Source of the DNA: Lampropedia hyalina DSM 16112
GTDB taxonomy: Bacteria > Pseudomonadota > Gammaproteobacteria > Burkholderiales > Burkholderiaceae_C
Direction of reading: 5' to 3'
Assembly (NCBI RefSeq): GCF_900129055.1
Contig: NZ_FQUZ01000011.1
Coordinates: 1 to 64,000 of the forward strand
Length of the DNA: 64,000 nt
Under the pieces are notes generated by a model that saw only the letters and a list, made by a program, of their open reading frames with translations, made no database searches and had not been told where the DNA came from. Shown one piece after another: positions 12,338 to 22,868 of the stretch. Within the stretch, counting starts at the first letter, position 1; each line of letters opens with the position of its first letter. The position numbers were made by a program, and so were the translations under genes.

Positions 12338-13162
12338 ATGAAAAAATCACTGACCTGGATCGCCGCCGCTGCGCTGGCATTCACCGCTGGCGTGGCGCAG
12401 GCCGACCGGCTGGACGATATTCGCAAGAATGGCGTGCTGCGCGTGGCCGCCTTCGACAGCAATCCGCCGTTTGGCTTTGTCGATGCCAGCAGCAAGAAGA
12501 TCGAAGGGCTGGATGTGGACTTTGCCCAGGCCTTGGCCGACAAGCTGGGCGTGAAGCTGCAAATCGTGCCCACCAACCCGGCCAACCGCATTCCGCTGCT
12601 GGTCTCCAACAAGGTCGATCTGGTGGTGGCCAACTTCACCATCACCGAAGAACGTGCCAAGCAGATCGATTTCAGCATTCCGTACTTTGCGTCCGGCCAG
12701 CAGTTCATCATCAAGAAGGGCACGGCCCTGAACCAGCCCGACGACCTGAACAAGCTGCGCGTGGGCGTGGACAAGGGCACGGTGAACGAGGGCGTGATCC
12801 GCGACAAATACCCCGGTGCGACGGTGGTGGCCTATGACGACACGCCGTTTGCCTTTGTGGCACTGCGCAACGGCAATGTGCATGCCATCACCCAGGACGG
12901 CCCCAAGCTGATCGGCCTGCTGGCGAACGTGCCGGACAAGGACAACTACGTCATCCCTCCGTTCACGGTTTCGGACGACTTGATCGGCATCGGCATTCCC
13001 AAGGGCGAGGCCGCGCTGAAAAAAGCCGTGGACGATACGCTGGTGGAACTGGAAAACAGCGGCAAGGCTGGGCAGATTTACAACGCCTGGTTTGGCCCCG
13101 ACACCAAAACGCCACTGACGCGCCTGTATAAAATCGGCCACGGCAAGATCGAAGGCCAGTGA
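12338..13162 (+). CDS. Polar amino acid ABC transporter, periplasmic binding protein
   Basis: A 274-residue SBP_bac_3 family protein that captures a polar amino acid (glutamate/aspartate/glutamine type cannot be told apart here). A Sec signal peptide is visible (MKKSLTWIAAAALAFTAGVAQA, cut near residue 22). The mature part begins DRLDDIRKNGVLRVAAFDSNPPFGFVD, typical of family 3 binding proteins, and holds the ligand loop region NFTITEERAKQIDFSIPYF. Two permease genes follow, after a 155-bp gap. Confidence 0.9.
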   Translation: MKKSLTWIAAAALAFTAGVAQADRLDDIRKNGVLRVAAFDSNPPFGFVDASSKKIEGLDVDFAQALADKLGVKLQIVPTNPANRIPLLVSNKVDLVVANFTITEERAKQIDFSIPYFASGQQFIIKKGTALNQPDDLNKLRVGVDKGTVNEGVIRDKYPGATVVAYDDTPFAFVALRNGNVHAITQDGPKLIGLLANVPDKDNYVIPPFTVSDDLIGIGIPKGEAALKKAVDDTLVELENSGKAGQIYNAWFGPDTKTPLTRLYKIGHGKIEGQ

Positions 13163-13317
13163 AGGAAAGCCATCCTGCTGACACGGCGCGTTGAATGTGA
13201 ATGGCGCGCCTCCCGCCGAACCCTGCCACTGCTTGCCCGGTGTGCAGGGTTTGCTGTTTTTCTGCTACCTCTGCCCCGTGGGCTTCGCACCCCCTGCATG
13301 CAGGAGAAATCACCATC

Positions 13318-14067
13318 ATGGACATCTTTGGCGAACTGCTGGCCCCCAAATACCTGGCGTGGCTCTGGCAAGGCTTTGTGACCACCATCGTGCTGTCGCT
13401 GTGCGTGTGCCTGGTGGCGACGGTGGCGGGCTTTCTGCTGTGTGTGGCGCGGGTGGAAGGGCGCGGCATGGTGGGCGCGCTGGCGCGGGTCTATCTGTCG
13501 GTGTTCCGCAATACGCCGCTGCTGGTGCAATTGTTCTTCTGGTACTTTGGCGCAGCAGCGTTCCTGCCCGATGGTTTTCTGCCGTGGTTGAACACACCGC
13601 GCCAGATCGGGCTGTTCGGTCTGCACCTGTCCTGGCCTTCGTTTGAGTTTCTGGCGGGTTTCTTCGGCCTGACGCTGTTCACCACGGCCTTCATTGCCGA
13701 GGAATTCCGCGCCGGGGTGCAGGGGGTGGGCAGTGGCCAGTATGCGGCGGCTTCTGCCGTGGGCTTCACCCGCCGCCAGACCTGGCAGCATGTGGTGCTG
13801 CCGCAGGCTCTGCGCAATGCTTTTTCGCCGCTGGTGGGCCAGTACATGCACGCGGTCAAGAACACGTCGCTGACGATGGCCATCGGGCTGGCGGAGCTGT
13901 CCTACGCCTCGCGGCAGGTGGAGACGGAAACCTTCAAGACCTTTCAGGCCTTCGGCATTGCCACGCTGCTGTACATCCTGCTGATCGCGCTGATGGAGGT
14001 GGCCTCGCAACTGTGGCAGAGCCGTCGGCGGTTCCGGCGGTTGGGGCCGGAAGGAGCGGGCGCATGA
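13318..14067 (+). CDS. Amino acid ABC transporter permease (HisM/GltJ type)
   Basis: A 249-residue inner-membrane subunit. The ATG at 13318 (MDIFGELLAPKYLAWLWQGF), preceded by CAGGAGAAATC, is preferred to an upstream in-frame ATG at 13201 whose extra 39 residues are not family-like. About five hydrophobic segments and the EAA-type loop (EFRAGVQGVGSGQYAAASAVG) that docks the ATPase are present. It overlaps the next permease gene by 4 bases (ATGA). Confidence 0.9.
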   Translation: MDIFGELLAPKYLAWLWQGFVTTIVLSLCVCLVATVAGFLLCVARVEGRGMVGALARVYLSVFRNTPLLVQLFFWYFGAAAFLPDGFLPWLNTPRQIGLFGLHLSWPSFEFLAGFFGLTLFTTAFIAEEFRAGVQGVGSGQYAAASAVGFTRRQTWQHVVLPQALRNAFSPLVGQYMHAVKNTSLTMAIGLAELSYASRQVETETFKTFQAFGIATLLYILLIALMEVASQLWQSRRRFRRLGPEGAGA

Positions 14068-14744
14068 ATTTCACCGTCGTCTGGGACAACCTGCCGTATC
14101 TGTTGTGGGGCGCGTGGCCCGATGGCCCGCTGGGCGGGGCTGCGCTCACGCTGGTGCTGAGCGTGCTGTCGGGGCTGGCATCGGCCCTGCTGGGGCTGGG
14201 ATTGGGCATTGCGCTGGCCATGCTGCGCAACCGCTGGGCGCATGCGGCACTGACGGCGGTGCTGGCGTTCTTGCGGGCCATTCCGGTGCTGTTGCTGATT
14301 TTCTGGGTGTATTTTCTGCTGCCGGTGGCTTTCGGGCTGGATGTGCCCAAGCTGCTGACCGTGGTGCTTGCACTGTCACTGATTGGCGGCGCGTATCTGG
14401 CGCATTCGGTCTATTCGGGCATCCAGAGTTTGCCTGCCGGCCAGTGGCAGGCCGCTGCCGCACTGGGCATGAACCGCTGGCAGGTGATGCGCCACACCAT
14501 CCTGCCGCAGGCTTTGCCGATGATGCTGCCCTCATTCATGAACCAGTGGATTTCACTCATCAAGGATACTTCGCTGGCCTATGTGATCGGCGTGGGCGAA
14601 CTCTCCTTCGTCGCCACCCAGGTGAGCAACCGCGTGATGATCTACCCGGCCGAGATTTTCCTGGCGGTGGCAGCCATCTATTACCTGTTCTGCGCCAGCC
14701 TGGACTGGCTCTCGCGCAGGATTGGGCAGGCGGCATCGCTGTGA
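14064..14744 (+). CDS. Amino acid ABC transporter permease (HisQ/GltK type)
   Basis: A 226-residue membrane protein, partner of the preceding permease. The EAA loop is seen as SGIQSLPAGQWQAAAALGMN, followed by a final helix pair. Translation is coupled by the ATGA overlap at 14064-14067. No ATP-binding subunit gene follows: the next gene is mhpA. The transporter must borrow an ATPase encoded elsewhere. Confidence 0.9.
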   Translation: MNFTVVWDNLPYLLWGAWPDGPLGGAALTLVLSVLSGLASALLGLGLGIALAMLRNRWAHAALTAVLAFLRAIPVLLLIFWVYFLLPVAFGLDVPKLLTVVLALSLIGGAYLAHSVYSGIQSLPAGQWQAAAALGMNRWQVMRHTILPQALPMMLPSFMNQWISLIKDTSLAYVIGVGELSFVATQVSNRVMIYPAEIFLAVAAIYYLFCASLDWLSRRIGQAASL

Positions 14745-14799
14745 TCTGCGGGATTTCCCGAAGAATCTAGGGTAAACCCTTGTCTTGCGTGGCCTGATT

Positions 14800-14814
14800 G
14801 TGCACCTGGTGCAC
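14800..14814 (+). promoter_or_regulatory. MhpR-like operator palindrome
   Basis: GTGCACC-T-GGTGCAC is a perfect 7-bp inverted repeat around one base. It matches closely the operator remembered for E. coli MhpR (GGTGCACCTGGTGCACA). It is centred ~50 bp upstream of the predicted -10 box of mhpA, a position suited to activation by an IclR-type protein; mhpR is at the far end of this cluster. Confidence 0.75.
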
Positions 14815-14831
14815 CATCGGGCGGTTTTTTT

Positions 14832-14860
14832 TTGTCAGTGAAAAAGGCGAATTCGATAAT
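14832..14860 (+). promoter_or_regulatory. Predicted sigma-70 promoter of the mhp operon
   Basis: TTGTCA (14832-14837), a 17-bp spacer and GATAAT (14855-14860) form a good housekeeping promoter 54 bp before the mhpA ATG. With transcription starting at ~14867, the palindrome at 14800-14814 would be centred near -60. Confidence 0.6.
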
Positions 14861-14914
14861 CGCCGCCACTGTTCAGGCTCCCTGTGAAGGGACAAAAAAG
14901 CGAGACAAAACAAC

Positions 14915-16615
14915 ATGAACCAGACTGTTTCCCCAGAGGCATCCCGCGCTGCCCACCCCGTTTCGGCCCTGCCTGCGGCCAGCGGTTTCGACTACACCAG
15001 CCAGGTCGCCATCGTCGGTGCCGGGCCGGTGGGCCTGACGATTGCCAACTACCTGGGGCAATGGGGCATCGAGGTGCTGGTGATCGAAAAACTCGACGCG
15101 CTCATCAACTACCCCCGTGCCATCGGCATTGACGACGAGGCCTTGCGCACCGTGCAGTCGGTGGGGCTGGTGGAGCGGGTGCTGCCGCACACCACGCCGT
15201 GGCACGCCATGCGCTTTCTCACGCCCAAGGGCCGTTGCTTTGCCGACATCCAGCCCATGACCGACGAGTTTGGCTGGTCGCGCCGCAATGCCTTCATCCA
15301 GCCGCAGGTCGATGCGGTGCTGTTCGAGGGGCTGAAGCGGTTTGCGAATGTGCGCACGCTGTTCTCACGCGATCTGTCGGGCTTCAGCCAGGACGACACG
15401 GGCGTGACGCTGACGCTCACCGGCCCGGACGGGCTGACGGAAACGGTGCGCAGCCAGTATCTGGTGGCCTGTGACGGCGGCAACAGCTTCGTGCGCCGCA
15501 CGCTGGACATTGCGTTCGAGGGCAAGACCGCGCCGAACCAGTGGATCGTGATCGACATTGCCAACGATCCGCTGGGCACGCCCAACGTGTACCTGTGCTG
15601 CGATCCACTGCGCCCCTATGTGTCGGCCGCGCTGCCGCACGGGGTGCGCCGCTTTGAGTTCATGGTGATGCCGGGCGAGACCGAGGAGGAGCTGGGCCAG
15701 CCGCAGAACATGCGCAAGCTGCTCTCCAAGGTGCTGCCCGATCCTGACCGGGTGGAGCTGATCCGCAAGCGCGTGTACACCCACAATGCGCGGCTGGCGG
15801 CACGCTTTCGTGCGGGCCGCATCGTGCTGGCCGGGGATGCCGCCCACATCATGCCGGTGTGGCAGGGGCAGGGCTACAACAGCGGCATGCGCGATGCCTT
15901 CAACCTGGCCTGGAAGCTGGGGCTGGTGGTGCGTGGCATCAGCCAGATCGAGCTGCTGGACAGCTACGAGCAGGAGCGCAAGAGCCACGCCAAGGCCATG
16001 ATCGATCTCTCGGTGCTGGCCGGCCATGTGTTGGCCCCGCCCAAACGATGGCAGGGTGCGGTGCGCGATGGCGTGTCGTGGCTGCTCAACTACATCCCTT
16101 CGGTGAAGCGGTATTTTCTGGAGATGCGCTTCAAGCCCATGCCGCAGTACACGCAAGGCGTGCTGGTGCAGCCCGATGGCGTGGCGGCCGAGAACTCCCC
16201 GGTCGGGCGCATGTTCATCCAGCCCACGGTGCACACCGAAGCTGGCGACTCCGTGCTGCTGGACAAAGTCATCGGCAGCCGTTTTGCCATCATTGCCTGG
16301 GGCAGCAATCCGCTGTGGGGCCTGAGCGAGGCGCAGATTGCCTTCTGGCGCGCACTGGGTACGCAGTTCATCCAGGTGCTGCCGGACGTGCAGATGCAGG
16401 GCGCGCGCGAGGTTCCCGATGGCGTGGTGCGCGTGGGCGACTGCACTGGCCGCCTGAAGGAGTGGTTTGGCCGCTACCCGGCCTCGATTGCCGTGGTGCG
16501 CCCCGACCGCTTCGTGGCGGGCCTGGCGATTCCCCAGACGCTGGGCCGCGTGTCCGATGGCCTGCACACCGCGCTGGCCATCCGCACGCCACGGCCTGCC
16601 GCCCCGGCGCGCTGA
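14915..16615 (+). CDS. mhpA: 3-(3-hydroxyphenyl)propionate hydroxylase
   Basis: FAD- and NADH-dependent monooxygenase that hydroxylates 3-(3-hydroxyphenyl)propionate to the 2,3-dihydroxy compound, the entry step of the mhp route. The 566 residues show the FAD-binding GxGxxG motif VGAGPVG (34-40) after a ~30-residue N-terminal extension, and the second FAD motif [11 protein letters not shown] (D308). E. coli MhpA is ~554 residues. It is first in mhpABCDFET and is preceded by a promoter and an MhpR-like operator. Confidence 0.93.
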   Translation: MNQTVSPEASRAAHPVSALPAASGFDYTSQVAIVGAGPVGLTIANYLGQWGIEVLVIEKLDALINYPRAIGIDDEALRTVQSVGLVERVLPHTTPWHAMRFLTPKGRCFADIQPMTDEFGWSRRNAFIQPQVDAVLFEGLKRFANVRTLFSRDLSGFSQDDTGVTLTLTGPDGLTETVRSQYLVACDGGNSFVRRTLDIAFEGKTAPNQWIVIDIANDPLGTPNVYLCCDPLRPYVSAALPHGVRRFEFMVMPGETEEELGQPQNMRKLLSKVLPDPDRVELIRKRVYTHNARLAARFRAGRIVLAGDAAHIMPVWQGQGYNSGMRDAFNLAWKLGLVVRGISQIELLDSYEQERKSHAKAMIDLSVLAGHVLAPPKRWQGAVRDGVSWLLNYIPSVKRYFLEMRFKPMPQYTQGVLVQPDGVAAENSPVGRMFIQPTVHTEAGDSVLLDKVIGSRFAIIAWGSNPLWGLSEAQIAFWRALGTQFIQVLPDVQMQGAREVPDGVVRVGDCTGRLKEWFGRYPASIAVVRPDRFVAGLAIPQTLGRVSDGLHTALAIRTPRPAAPAR

Positions 16616-16697
16616 TTCCTCTGTTTCCCCTGTTCAATCCGCCCGGCACCCTCTGGCACAGCGGGTGGGGCATTTCTGTGGAAAGGTGATCTGTACC

Positions 16698-17699
16698 GTG
16701 ACTGCATATCTGCATTGTCTGTCGCACACCCCGTTGCTGGGGCATGTGGACCCCGAGCCGGCCATTCTGGCCGAGGTCGATGGCGTGATTGCCGCTGCCC
16801 GGGAGCGCATTGCCGCGTTCGACCCCGAACTGGTGTTCCTGTTCTCGCCCGACCACTACAACGGCTTTTTCTACGACATCATGCCGCCCTTCTGCATCGG
16901 CACGCAGGCCCATGCGATCGGGGACTTCGGCACGGCGGCGGGCGATCTGTCCGTGCCGCAGGAACTGGCAGAAGACTGCGTGGCCGCCGTGCTGGCCGAT
17001 GACGTGGACGTGGCCATTTCCTACACCATGCAGGTCGATCATGGCTTTGCCCAGCCGCTGGAATTCCTGCTGGGCGGGCTGGACTGCAAGCCTGTCATCC
17101 CGGTGTTCATCAATGGCGTGGCCGTGCCCATGCCCAGTTTCCGGCGTGCGCGGCGGCTGGGCGAGGCGGTTGGCCGCTATGCCCGCAGCCTGGACAAGCG
17201 GGTGCTGTTTCTGGCATCGGGCGGGCTGTCGCACCAGCCGCCCGTGCCCGAGCTGGCGAATGCCAATGCACACCTGCGCGAACGCCTCACCGGCGGCGGC
17301 TACCACCTGCCGCCCGACGAGCGCGAGGCCCGCACCCAGCGCGTCATTCATGCCGCGCACCGCTTTGTGCAAGACCAGAACAGCCTGCACCCGCTGAACC
17401 CGCAATGGGATCAGGGCTTCATGGCCACGCTGGCCTCAGGGCGGCTGGAGGAGCTGGACGGTCTGGCGAATGCCGAGCTGTCCGCGCTGGCGGGCAAGTC
17501 CACCCACGAGGTCAAGACCTGGATGGCAGCGTTCGCGGCCCTGTCGGTCTATGGCAACTACCAGACCAGTCACCACTATTACCGGCCCATTCCCGAGTGG
17601 ATTGCGGGCTACGCCTCGATGAGCGGCCAGCCGCTGGACGTACCGCCCCAGACCGCATGGCCTTCCTACCCTTCCCCCACACAGGAGACACCCCGATGA
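16698..17699 (+). CDS. mhpB: 2,3-dihydroxyphenylpropionate 1,2-dioxygenase (class III extradiol)
   Basis: Fe(II) enzyme that opens the catechol ring of 2,3-dihydroxyphenylpropionate by meta-cleavage. The start is a GTG at 16698, preceded by GGAAAGGTGA: it yields [19 protein letters not shown], which aligns with E. coli MhpB from its first residues. Iron-binding and catalytic histidines lie in family blocks such as [25 protein letters not shown] and [12 protein letters not shown]. It is 333 residues long, ~20 longer than MhpB at the C-terminus. Its stop overlaps the mhpC start (ATGA). Confidence 0.93.
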   Translation: MTAYLHCLSHTPLLGHVDPEPAILAEVDGVIAAARERIAAFDPELVFLFSPDHYNGFFYDIMPPFCIGTQAHAIGDFGTAAGDLSVPQELAEDCVAAVLADDVDVAISYTMQVDHGFAQPLEFLLGGLDCKPVIPVFINGVAVPMPSFRRARRLGEAVGRYARSLDKRVLFLASGGLSHQPPVPELANANAHLRERLTGGGYHLPPDEREARTQRVIHAAHRFVQDQNSLHPLNPQWDQGFMATLASGRLEELDGLANAELSALAGKSTHEVKTWMAAFAALSVYGNYQTSHHYYRPIPEWIAGYASMSGQPLDVPPQTAWPSYPSPTQETPR

Positions 17700-18568
17700 C
17701 CTCTTTCAGCGAAGCCGACAGCAGCCGCTTTGCCACCGTGCGCGACGGCGACCAGACGCTGCGCATCCACTACAACGACATGGGCAGCGACACCGGCAGC
17801 GGTGCGCAGACCGTGGTGATGCTGCACGGCTCCGGCCCCGGCGCGACCGGCTGGGCCAACTTCAGCCGCAACCTGGAGCCGCTGGTGGATGCGGGCTACC
17901 GCGTCATCCTGATGGACTGTCCCGGCTGGGGCCAGAGCGATTCCATCGTCTGCACCGGCTCGCGCTCCGACCTGAACGCCCGCGTATTGCAGGGCCTGCT
18001 GGACGAGCTGGGGTTGGAGCAGGTACACATTCTGGGCAACTCCATGGGCGGGCACAGCGCGGTGGCACTGGCCCTGCAACAGCCGCAGCGCGTGGGCAAG
18101 CTGGTGCTGATGGGCGGTGGCACCGGCGGCGTCAGCCCCTACGCACCCATGCCCACCGAAGGCATCCAGCTGCTGCAAGGGCTGTACCGCGACCCCAGCA
18201 TCGAGAGCCTGAAGAAGATGATGGCAGTGTTCGTCTTCGACACCAGCGACCTGACCGAAGCCCTGTTCCAGACCCGTCTGGACAACATGCTGGCGCGGCG
18301 TGACCACCTGGAGAACTTCGTCAAGAGCCTGGAAGCCAATCCGCGCCAGTTCCCCGACTTCGGCCCGCGCCTGGGCAGCATCCAGTCGCCCACGCTCATC
18401 GTCTGGGGCCGCAACGACCGCTTCGTGCCGATGGACACCGGCCTGCGCCTGCTGGCGGGCATTCCCCGTTCCGAACTGCACGTCTTCAACAACTGCGGCC
18501 ACTGGGCGCAGTGGGAGCACGCCGCCACCTTCAACCGCATGGTGCTGAACTTCCTGGGAGATGCCTGA
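17696..18568 (+). CDS. mhpC: 2-hydroxy-6-oxonona-2,4-dienedioate hydrolase
   Basis: An alpha/beta hydrolase that cleaves the C-C bond of the MhpB product to 2-hydroxypenta-2,4-dienoate and succinate. In 290 residues the oxyanion motif [11 protein letters not shown] (~43-53), nucleophile S116 in GNSMGGH, acidic residue region WGRNDRFVP and the catalytic histidine in [10 protein letters not shown] are all present. It overlaps mhpB by 4 bases, and the mhpD ATG directly follows its stop. Confidence 0.94.
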   Translation: MTSFSEADSSRFATVRDGDQTLRIHYNDMGSDTGSGAQTVVMLHGSGPGATGWANFSRNLEPLVDAGYRVILMDCPGWGQSDSIVCTGSRSDLNARVLQGLLDELGLEQVHILGNSMGGHSAVALALQQPQRVGKLVLMGGGTGGVSPYAPMPTEGIQLLQGLYRDPSIESLKKMMAVFVFDTSDLTEALFQTRLDNMLARRDHLENFVKSLEANPRQFPDFGPRLGSIQSPTLIVWGRNDRFVPMDTGLRLLAGIPRSELHVFNNCGHWAQWEHAATFNRMVLNFLGDA

Positions 18569-19378
18569 ATGACCGTCACTACCCTTTCCCCCCAGCCGCC
18601 TGCGCTGGAAAGCCTGGCCGCTGCCTTGCGCGAGGCCGAGCGCAGTGGTCAGGCCATCGCACCCCTGCGGGAGCGGATTGGCCCCGACAACCGGCAGGCC
18701 GCCTATGCCATCCAGCGGCTCAATGTGGCCCACGCGCTGGCCGATGGCCGCCGCGTCGTGGGGCGCAAGATCGGCCTGACCAACCCCAAGGTGCAGGCGC
18801 AACTGGGCGTGGACGAACCCGATTTCGGCACGCTGTTGGCCGACATGTGCTACGGCGACCAGCAGAGCGTGCCGCTGTCACGCATTCTGCAACCGAAGAT
18901 CGAGGCCGAGATCGCCCTCGTTCTGGAGCGTGATCTGCCGCGCCCTGATACCCATTTCGGCGACGTGCTGCAAGCCACGGGCTGGGTGTTGCCCGCGCTG
19001 GAAATCGTCGGCAGCCGCATTCAGGACTGGAACATCCGCTTCGTCGATACCGTGGCCGACAACGCTTCCAGCGGCTGCTTTGTGCTCGGTGGCCCGGCGC
19101 GTCGCCTCGACGGGCTGGACTTGCGCCGGGCCACCATGCAGATGATGCGCAACGGCGAGCCAGTCTCCAGCGGCAGTGGCGCGGAATGCCTGGGGCACCC
19201 GCTCAATGCCGCCGTCTGGCTGGCACGCACACTGGCCGCGCTGGGCGAGCCGCTGAAGGCGGGCGACATCGTGCTCACCGGCGCGCTGGGGCCGATGGCT
19301 GCGGTGGCGGCAGGCGACCACTTCGAGGCCGTGATCGACGGCATCGGCCAGGTGGGCGTGCATTTCAGCGCGGACTGA
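18569..19378 (+). CDS. mhpD: 2-keto-4-pentenoate hydratase
   Basis: Adds water to 2-hydroxypenta-2,4-dienoate to give 4-hydroxy-2-oxovalerate; a divalent-metal enzyme of the fumarylacetoacetase-like fold. Motifs: [24 protein letters not shown] (metal ligands E-x-E) and [20 protein letters not shown]. It is 269 residues, normal length. A paralogue (34188-34988) exists in the second aromatic cluster of this window. Confidence 0.93.
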   Translation: MTVTTLSPQPPALESLAAALREAERSGQAIAPLRERIGPDNRQAAYAIQRLNVAHALADGRRVVGRKIGLTNPKVQAQLGVDEPDFGTLLADMCYGDQQSVPLSRILQPKIEAEIALVLERDLPRPDTHFGDVLQATGWVLPALEIVGSRIQDWNIRFVDTVADNASSGCFVLGGPARRLDGLDLRRATMQMMRNGEPVSSGSGAECLGHPLNAAVWLARTLAALGEPLKAGDIVLTGALGPMAAVAAGDHFEAVIDGIGQVGVHFSAD

Positions 19379-19473
19379 CGCTGGCACACCCGAACCCCGT
19401 AGCCCGGCGTGCAAGCGGGCAGCGGAGTTTTCCGAATCTCTCCCCATTGGCCTTTTGGCTGAAGGATTCAACC

Positions 19474-20427
19474 ATGAAAAAACTCAAAGTCGCCATCATC
19501 GGCTCCGGCAACATCGGCACCGATCTGATGATCAAAATCCTGCGCCACGGCCAGCACCTGGAAATGGGCGCGATGGTCGGCATCGACCCCGCTTCCGACG
19601 GGCTGGCCCGCGCCGCCCGGCTGGGCGTGGCCACCACCCACGAAGGCGTGGAAGGTCTGACACGGCTGGATGTCTTCAAGGACATCGATTTCGTCTTCGA
19701 TGCCACTTCTGCCGGGGCGCATGTGCGCAACGATGCCTTTCTGCGCAGCCTCAAGCCCGGCATCCGCCTGATTGACCTGACCCCGGCGGCCATCGGCCCG
19801 TACTGTGTGCCGGTGGTGAATCTGGAGCAGAACCTCACGCAGACCAATGTGAACATGGTCACCTGCGGCGGACAGGCGACCATTCCGATGGTGGCCGCCG
19901 TCAGCCGCGTGGCCAAGGTGCACTACGGTGAGATCATCGCCAGCATCTCCAGCAAGTCTGCCGGGCCAGGCACGCGCGCCAACATCGACGAATTCACCGA
20001 AACCACTTCCCGCGCCATCAGCGAAGTGGGCGGTGCGGCCAAGGGCAAGGCCATCATCATCCTGAACCCGGCCGAGCCGCCGCTGATGATGCGCGATACC
20101 GTGTTCACGCTCAGTGAACCGGCCGATCAGGCGGCAGTGGAAGCCTCCATCCAGCAAATGGCCGAAGCCGTGCAACGCTATGTGCCGGGCTACCGCCTCA
20201 AGCAGAAAGTCCAGTTTGACCTGATTCCACCCTCGGCCCCGCTGAACATTCCGGGGCTGGGGCGGCTCAGCGGCCTCAAGACCTCGGTGTTCCTCGAAGT
20301 CGAAGGCGCGGCGCACTACCTGCCCGCCTACGCGGGCAATCTGGACATCATGACTTCCGCCGCCCTCGCCACCGCCGAACGCATGGCGCAATCCATCCTG
20401 CCCACCATTTCGGGAGCCACGCAATGA
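19474..20427 (+). CDS. mhpF: Acetaldehyde dehydrogenase (acylating)
   Basis: Converts acetaldehyde, channelled from the partner aldolase, to acetyl-CoA with NAD+ and CoA. Of 317 residues, the N-terminal Rossmann motif is [12 protein letters not shown] and the thiol nucleophile is C131 in [12 protein letters not shown]. The ATG at 19474 follows a GAAGGATT ribosome site; an upstream frame overlapping mhpD is spurious. The stop overlaps the mhpE start (ATGA), as expected for subunits of one complex. Confidence 0.94.
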   Translation: MKKLKVAIIGSGNIGTDLMIKILRHGQHLEMGAMVGIDPASDGLARAARLGVATTHEGVEGLTRLDVFKDIDFVFDATSAGAHVRNDAFLRSLKPGIRLIDLTPAAIGPYCVPVVNLEQNLTQTNVNMVTCGGQATIPMVAAVSRVAKVHYGEIIASISSKSAGPGTRANIDEFTETTSRAISEVGGAAKGKAIIILNPAEPPLMMRDTVFTLSEPADQAAVEASIQQMAEAVQRYVPGYRLKQKVQFDLIPPSAPLNIPGLGRLSGLKTSVFLEVEGAAHYLPAYAGNLDIMTSAALATAERMAQSILPTISGATQ

Positions 20428-21446
20428 CCGCCAAGAAACTCTACATCTCCGATGTCACCCTGCGCGATGGCATGCACGCCATCCGTCACCAGTATTCGAT
20501 TCAGAACGTGCAGGACATTGCCCGCGCACTCGATGCCGCCAGGGTCGATTCCATCGAGGTGGCCCACGGGGACGGCCTGCAAGGCTCCAGCTTCAACTAC
20601 GGCTTTGGGGCGCACACCGACCTGGAGTGGATCGAGGCCGTCGCCGACGTGGTCAGCCACGCCCGCATTGCCACGCTGCTGCTGCCCGGCATCGGCTCGG
20701 TACACGACCTCAAGGATGCCTATGCCGCCGGTGCGCGCACAGTGCGCGTGGCCACCCACTGCACCGAAGCCGACGTGTCGCGCCAGCACATCGAGGCCGC
20801 GCGGGAGCTGGGCATGGACACCGTGGGTTTTCTGATGATGAGCCACATGACCACCCCGGAGAACCTCGCCCGCGAAGCCCAGAAAATGGAAAGCTACGGC
20901 GCGACCTGCATCTATGTGGTCGATTCGGGCGGGGCCATGAACATGCAGGACATCAGCGCGCGTTTCCGCGCCCTCAAGGATGTGCTGCGGCCCGAAACCG
21001 AGACCGGCATCCACGCCCACCACAACCTCAGCCTGGGCGTGGCCAACTCCATCGTCGCCGTGCAGGAGGGCTGCGACCGCATCGATGCCAGTCTGGCGGG
21101 CATGGGCGCAGGAGCGGGCAACGCGCCGCTGGAAGTCTTCATTGCCGCCGCCGACAAGCTGGGCTGGAACCACGGCACCGACCTCTACACCCTGATGGAT
21201 GCCGCCGACGACCTGATTCGCCCACTGCAAGACCGCCCGGTGCGGGTGGACCGCGAAACCCTCGCGCTGGGCTATGCGGGGGTCTATTCCAGCTTCCTGC
21301 GCCATTCGGAAGTGGCCGCCCAGAAGTACGGCCTGAAAGCCGTGGACATCCTGATGGAGCTGGGGCGGCGGGGCATGATCGGCGGTCAGGAAGACATGAT
21401 CGTCGATGTCGCGCTCGATTTGCTGCAACGCCAGCAGACGGCCTGA
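20424..21446 (+). CDS. mhpE: 4-hydroxy-2-oxovalerate aldolase
   Basis: Splits 4-hydroxy-2-oxovalerate into pyruvate and acetaldehyde in complex with MhpF. The 340-residue TIM-barrel of the DmpG family starts [17 protein letters not shown] with the conserved R-D pair, and has the metal-binding [13 protein letters not shown] motif. The C-terminal region that contacts the dehydrogenase is complete. Translation is coupled to mhpF by a 4-base overlap. Confidence 0.94.
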   Translation: MTAKKLYISDVTLRDGMHAIRHQYSIQNVQDIARALDAARVDSIEVAHGDGLQGSSFNYGFGAHTDLEWIEAVADVVSHARIATLLLPGIGSVHDLKDAYAAGARTVRVATHCTEADVSRQHIEAARELGMDTVGFLMMSHMTTPENLAREAQKMESYGATCIYVVDSGGAMNMQDISARFRALKDVLRPETETGIHAHHNLSLGVANSIVAVQEGCDRIDASLAGMGAGAGNAPLEVFIAAADKLGWNHGTDLYTLMDAADDLIRPLQDRPVRVDRETLALGYAGVYSSFLRHSEVAAQKYGLKAVDILMELGRRGMIGGQEDMIVDVALDLLQRQQTA

Positions 21447-21605
21447 GGCGGGCGCATTCGCGCGCTGCCATTTCCTGTAACGAGACAAGGCTTGCAGATT
21501 CCCCCGGTGCCAGGCTACACCGGCACAAGGGGGCGTTGCGTCCGGCGTGCCGATGATGGGTGTGCCGCGTCGCGCTGCCTGCCGCCATTCAGTCAGAGCA
21601 CTCCA

Positions 21606-22829
21606 ATGAATACCATCGCATCCCGAGACAAACCCAATCCCCGTACCCTGATTCTGACCATCGGCCTGTGTTTTCTGGTCGCACTGATGGAAGGGCTGGA
21701 CTTGCAGGCCCCCGGCATTGCGGCACGCGGCATGGCCGATGCCTTTGGCCTGGACCAGATGAGCATGGGCTGGGTGTTCAGCATGGGCATTCTGGGCCTG
21801 CTGCCCGGAGCCTTCCTGGGCGGCTGGCTGGCCGACCGCATCGGGCGCAAGCGCGTACTCATGGCCTCGGTGGCCCTGTTCGGCGTGTTCTCGCTGGTCA
21901 CCGCCCATGCCTGGGACTATTCCAGCCTGCTGGTGGCGCGTTTTCTCACCGGCGTAGGGCTGGGAGCGGCCCTGCCCAACCTGATCGCCCTGACGGCGGA
22001 AGTGGCCGGGCCGCGCCTGCGCGGCATCTCCATCAGCCTGATGTACTGCGGCGTGCCGCTGGGAGCCGCACTGGCGGCGGGTATCGGGGTCGTGGAGTTT
22101 TCCACCGGCTGGAAAATGGTGTTCTACGTTGGCGGCTTCGTGCCACTGGCCATCGTGCCGCTGCTGGGCCTGTTCCTGCCCGAGTCGCCGCATTTCACCG
22201 CCCAGCAATCCCGCCCGGCCACGCAACGCATTGGCGTGTGGGAGGGGCTGTTTCGCAATGGCAATGCCAGCACCACGCTGCTGCTGTGGGCGAGTTACTT
22301 CTTCACGCTCATGGTGGTGTACATCCTCATCAACTGGCTGCCCAGTCTGCTGATGGCGCAGGGCTTCTCACGCAGTCAGGCCAGCTGGATCATGTTCGCG
22401 CTGCAAATCGGCGCGGCCGCAGGCACGCTGATTCTGGGCTATCTGGCCGACCGCATCGCCCCCTGGGCCATTGCCGCGCTGGTCTATGGCGGCATGTTGG
22501 CCGCATTGGCGGCCCTGGGGCTGGCCAGTTCCTTCACGGCCATGCTGGCGGCTGGAGCCGTGGCCGGTTTCTTCGCCACCGGTGGCCAAGGCGTGCTCTA
22601 TGCCCTGGCCCCGCCTTTCTATCCGGTGGAAGTGCGTGCCACCGGCGTGGGCAGTGCGCTGTCGATTGGCCGCTTCGGGGCCATGAGCGGCCCACTGGTG
22701 GCCGGCAAGATGCTGGCCCTGGGGGCAGGCACGACCGGCGTGATGGTGGCAGCGGCCCCTGGCATTGTGGTGGCGGCAGTCGCGCTGTTTGTGCTTTCGG
22801 CACGGCGGGGCCGGATTCAGGGCGAATAA
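21606..22829 (+). CDS. mhpT: 3-(3-hydroxyphenyl)propionate transporter (MFS)
   Basis: A 407-residue major facilitator, aromatic acid:H+ symporter family. Twelve hydrophobic segments are evident. Motifs include LMEGLDLQAPGIA in TM1 (D/E pair typical of aromatic acid carriers) and the TM2-3 loop GGWLADRIGRKRVLM. It ends the mhp operon, 159 bp after mhpE, and runs convergently into mhpR. Confidence 0.9.
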   Translation: MNTIASRDKPNPRTLILTIGLCFLVALMEGLDLQAPGIAARGMADAFGLDQMSMGWVFSMGILGLLPGAFLGGWLADRIGRKRVLMASVALFGVFSLVTAHAWDYSSLLVARFLTGVGLGAALPNLIALTAEVAGPRLRGISISLMYCGVPLGAALAAGIGVVEFSTGWKMVFYVGGFVPLAIVPLLGLFLPESPHFTAQQSRPATQRIGVWEGLFRNGNASTTLLLWASYFFTLMVVYILINWLPSLLMAQGFSRSQASWIMFALQIGAAAGTLILGYLADRIAPWAIAALVYGGMLAALAALGLASSFTAMLAAGAVAGFFATGGQGVLYALAPPFYPVEVRATGVGSALSIGRFGAMSGPLVAGKMLALGAGTTGVMVAAAPGIVVAAVALFVLSARRGRIQGE

Positions 22830-22868
22830 GAACGTGTTGAGAAACGACACCTAACGCGCAGGCATGGG

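Noticed and set aside
10366..12807. 813-codon open frame antisense to polA and the next gene
   Set aside because: Crosses two real genes on the other strand and shows no domain.
21488..21545. Possible stem-loop between mhpE and mhpT (CCCCC...GGTGCC with GGCAC...GGGGG)
   Set aside because: Pairing is interrupted and no T-run follows; not convincing as a terminator.
20328..22226. 632-codon open frame antisense to mhpE/mhpT
   Set aside because: Spans the boundary of two well-recognised genes; composition is typical of an antisense shadow.
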